Shown here piece by piece: positions 6,434 to 7,776 of a stretch of DNA of 7,776 bases (position 1 is its first letter; every line of letters begins with the position of its first letter). Origin of the DNA: Candidatus Poribacteria bacterium. GTDB taxonomy: Bacteria; Poribacteria; WGA-4E; PCPOR2b. The translations under genes were made by a program, and so were the position numbers. The stretch spans positions 1 to 7,776 of the forward strand of contig JAPUIP010000545.1 in NCBI GenBank assembly GCA_027296925.1. Reading direction: 5' to 3'. The notes below the pieces were generated by a model, which worked only from the letters and a program-made list of their open reading frames with translations, had not been told where the DNA came from and searched no databases.

Positions 6434-6440
6434 ACGAAAG

Positions 6441-6578
6441 ATGAGAGGCTTTAAGGGAAAAGGCAGTAAGTCGCTAGAAGGTGCAAACAAAGGTGGGCTC
6501 AAAAAGACATCCACTAAAAAAGGGCGTAAAGAGAAGAAGCTTGCCAAGAGAGCAAAACAAGAGCAGAAACCCGTTTAG
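6441..6578 (+). CDS. Small lysine-rich basic protein (45 aa), function unknown
   Basis: The ORF runs from ATG 6441 to TAG 6576-6578. The protein begins MRGFKGKGSKSLEGANKGG and continues with a lysine-dense, probably helical C-terminal half (TKKGRKEKKLAKRAKQEQ). It has 14 Lys and 3 Arg against 3 Glu, a net charge near +14, with no hydrophobic segment or cysteine. Such composition is usual for nucleic-acid or ribosome-bound small proteins, but I recognise no family and assign no function. Support for a real gene is the ideal Shine-Dalgarno, a structured leader with its own promoter upstream, and an intrinsic terminator starting 9 bases after the stop, which together make a self-contained monocistronic unit. 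Regulation through the leader is plausible. The chief doubt is length: low-complexity Lys-rich frames can arise by chance, although not usually with this context. Confidence 0.65.
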   Translation: MRGFKGKGSKSLEGANKGGLKKTSTKKGRKEKKLAKRAKQEQKPV

Positions 6579-6586
6579 TAGACAAC

Positions 6587-6691
6587 AGGGCGATAGCACT
6601 CGGAAATGCGCTAGCGGTTAGCGGCCGAATTCAGAATTTAGAGCCTTGCGGCCCACCGCTTATCCCGTGTGTGCTGTCGCCCTATTTTTTT
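6587..6691 (+). terminator. Large branched intrinsic terminator
   Basis: AGGGCGATAGCAC (6587-6599) pairs with GTGCTGTCGCCCT (6671-6683), 13 bp with one T-G wobble, followed by seven T residues at 6685-6691. The stem encloses further helices: CGG/CCG (6601-6603 with 6665-6667), AGCGGT/ACCGCT (6613-6618 with 6655-6660) and GGCCG/CGGCC (6623-6627 with 6649-6653). It ends the transcript of the 45-residue gene and insulates the downstream helicase gene. At ~97 nt before the T run it is far longer than most terminators, so it may also be the 3' end of a stable RNA. Confidence 0.8.
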
Positions 6692-6727
6692 GCACCGGCA
6701 ATGAAACCGAACCGAATGCGCCAAATT

Positions 6728-6737
6728 CTCCTAGGAG
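6728..6737 (+). promoter_or_regulatory. Palindrome overlapping helicase Shine-Dalgarno
   Basis: CTCCTAGGAG is a perfect 10-base palindrome containing AGGAG (6733-6737), the likely ribosome-binding site 10 bases before GTG 6748. The spacing is slightly long, but it is the only candidate and supports the GTG start. Confidence 0.5.
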
Positions 6738-6747
6738 TCACTGTGTC

Positions 6748-7776
6748 GTGGAATTTACACTGAACCAAAAGAAAGCGCATGACCTCAATCGCCACATCAG
6801 CGTAACCGCTGGAGCAGGGTCTGGAAAAACAGCGGTATTGGTTCATCGATACCTCAAGATCTTGCTCGAAAAGAACGTACGCCCCAATCAGGTTGTCGCA
6901 ATCACGTTTACCGAGAAGGCCGCCGCCGAGTTGAGACAACGGATCGTCCGTGAGATCAATGCAAAGTTGGATGAAGGCACTCGCAGCGACAAACTGGAGG
7001 CAATCAAAGAGGGAATGATCTCCGCGCAGATTTCGACGATTCACTCCTTTTGCGCCCGCCTCCTGCGCGAATACCCCGTTGAAGCTGGCGTTGACGCCGG
7101 CTTCAGTGTGCTACAGCGGATTGAACAGCGCTTCATCCTGACTGGAATTATCGATTCCACCCTCCGATCGATTGCTAACCAATCGGCAGAGGACGCCATG
7201 CGTGAGCAACTCGCGGATCTGCTTCGGATGTTTGGAAAAAAGCGGCTTGAGGGGCTCTTATACCAACTGGCGAATCAGCGTGACGCGTTGGATCGGCTGA
7301 CACGCGAACTCTACGATTTGACAGATGCGGCGGTCTTGGATTATTGGCGTGAATTTGCACAAGCGCAATTGAAGCAAAGTCTTAACAGTCGATTTCCCAT
7401 CGAGCGATGGGTGGCGTGCCTGAATGCCGTGTTGGCAGTTGCGAAGGGGAAAAATGCTGCAAGGGTACAGACGCTAACTGATCGGATTCAATCACATCCG
7501 GAGGAGACGGATGCGATTTCAATTCTCACTGAAATTTCCAGCCTCATCGTGACCAAAAGTGGGGCGATTAGCAAACGCGATTTCCTCGGCAATCGTGTTA
7601 AAACGGACGCGATTGAAGCGGAACTTGATTTCCTCACTCGCGCCGCCAATCACTTTCAATCCTTCCCGGCTTTCACCGATGACGACATGCTGCTGCTTCG
7701 CGTCACTCGCCCGCTGCTGGCAATCTCCGATCAGATTCAACATGACTACGAACGGCACAAGCTCCAAAGTGGGCAA
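6748..7776 (+). CDS. UvrD/RecB-family helicase, AddA-like, N-terminal part (3' end outside window)
   Basis: The frame is open from GTG 6748 to the window edge, 343 codons, so the gene is cut at its 3' end. It encodes the start of an SF1A DNA helicase: a Q-motif region (FTLNQKKAHDL), Walker A AGAGSGKT at residues 21-28, motif Ia ITFTEKAAAELRQRI at 52-66, and motif Ib STIHSFCARLLREYP at 96-110. The following GVDAGFSVLQRIEQRF and divergent helical insert (to residue 343) are typical of the large AddA/RecB subunits that process double-strand breaks for recombination with AddB or RecC; a nuclease domain would lie beyond the window. AddA and RecB cannot be told apart from this fragment, so no symbol is given. 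The GTG start is chosen because no in-frame ATG lies nearby upstream and AGGAG sits 10 bases before it. The gene is preceded by a strong terminator, so it must have its own promoter within 6692-6747, where I see no clear -35/-10. Confidence 0.92.
   Translation, partial: MEFTLNQKKAHDLNRHISVTAGAGSGKTAVLVHRYLKILLEKNVRPNQVVAITFTEKAAAELRQRIVREINAKLDEGTRSDKLEAIKEGMISAQISTIHSFCARLLREYPVEAGVDAGFSVLQRIEQRFILTGIIDSTLRSIANQSAEDAMREQLADLLRMFGKKRLEGLLYQLANQRDALDRLTRELYDLTDAAVLDYWREFAQAQLKQSLNSRFPIERWVACLNAVLAVAKGKNAARVQTLTDRIQSHPEETDAISILTEISSLIVTKSGAISKRDFLGNRVKTDAIEAELDFLTRAANHFQSFPAFTDDDMLLLRVTRPLLAISDQIQHDYERHKLQSGQ

Noticed and set aside
6587..6683. tRNA-like 7-bp acceptor stem AGGGCGA/TCGCCCT
   Set aside because: There is no T-loop motif before the 3' strand, no plausible anticodon arm, the stem extends to 13 bp and a T tract follows, so it is a terminator.
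6682..7044. 120-residue frame on the minus strand
   Set aside because: It is antisense to the helicase Walker A and motif Ia region, which is clearly coding on the + strand.

Overview
The window reads as bacterial chromosomal DNA with every supported gene on the + strand. The metabolic and repair genes (hisG end, NAD+-dependent DNA ligase, UvrD/RecB-type helicase) are ordinary for bacteria. The secreted kelch-propeller/dockerin protein and the lipoprotein with carboxypeptidase-regulatory-like and NTF2-like domains resemble the extracellular repertoire of Candidatus Poribacteria and related uncultured FCB/PVC-type lineages. That placement is an inference from domain style only.

Layout. Positions 2-409 are the 3' end of a long-form hisG. 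426-1859 encode an exported six-bladed kelch protein with a C-terminal dockerin-like double calcium loop. Immediately after its TAG, in the same frame, 1860-2249 encode a small PD-(D/E)XK nuclease-like domain of the polymorphic-toxin type. One base later, 2251-2883 encode a 210-residue protein that is the natural candidate for its immunity partner. 2963-3913 encode a lipoprotein. A hairpin-rich gap of about 180 bases (3914-4096) precedes ligA (4097-6109).

The second half is more unusual. From 6110 to 6440 there is no convincing gene. It holds an extended -10 promoter, then about 200 nt that fold into a branched structure closed by a 22-bp long-range helix. A hairpin follows whose 5' arm could instead pair with the Shine-Dalgarno of the next gene. 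That gene (6441-6578) encodes a 45-residue, very lysine-rich peptide and ends in an elaborate intrinsic terminator (6587-6691). The layout is that of a leader RNA or riboswitch controlling a tiny basic protein, and I could not match it to a known RNA family by eye. From 6748 to the window end runs the first 343 codons of an AddA/RecB-like helicase.

Functional links. The clearest unit is kelch-dockerin / nuclease / putative immunity, which could be an exported effector whose toxic tip is now separated by a stop codon, or an orphan toxin-immunity cassette. LigA and the helicase are both DNA replication/repair functions, but the terminator at 6587-6691 separates their transcription.
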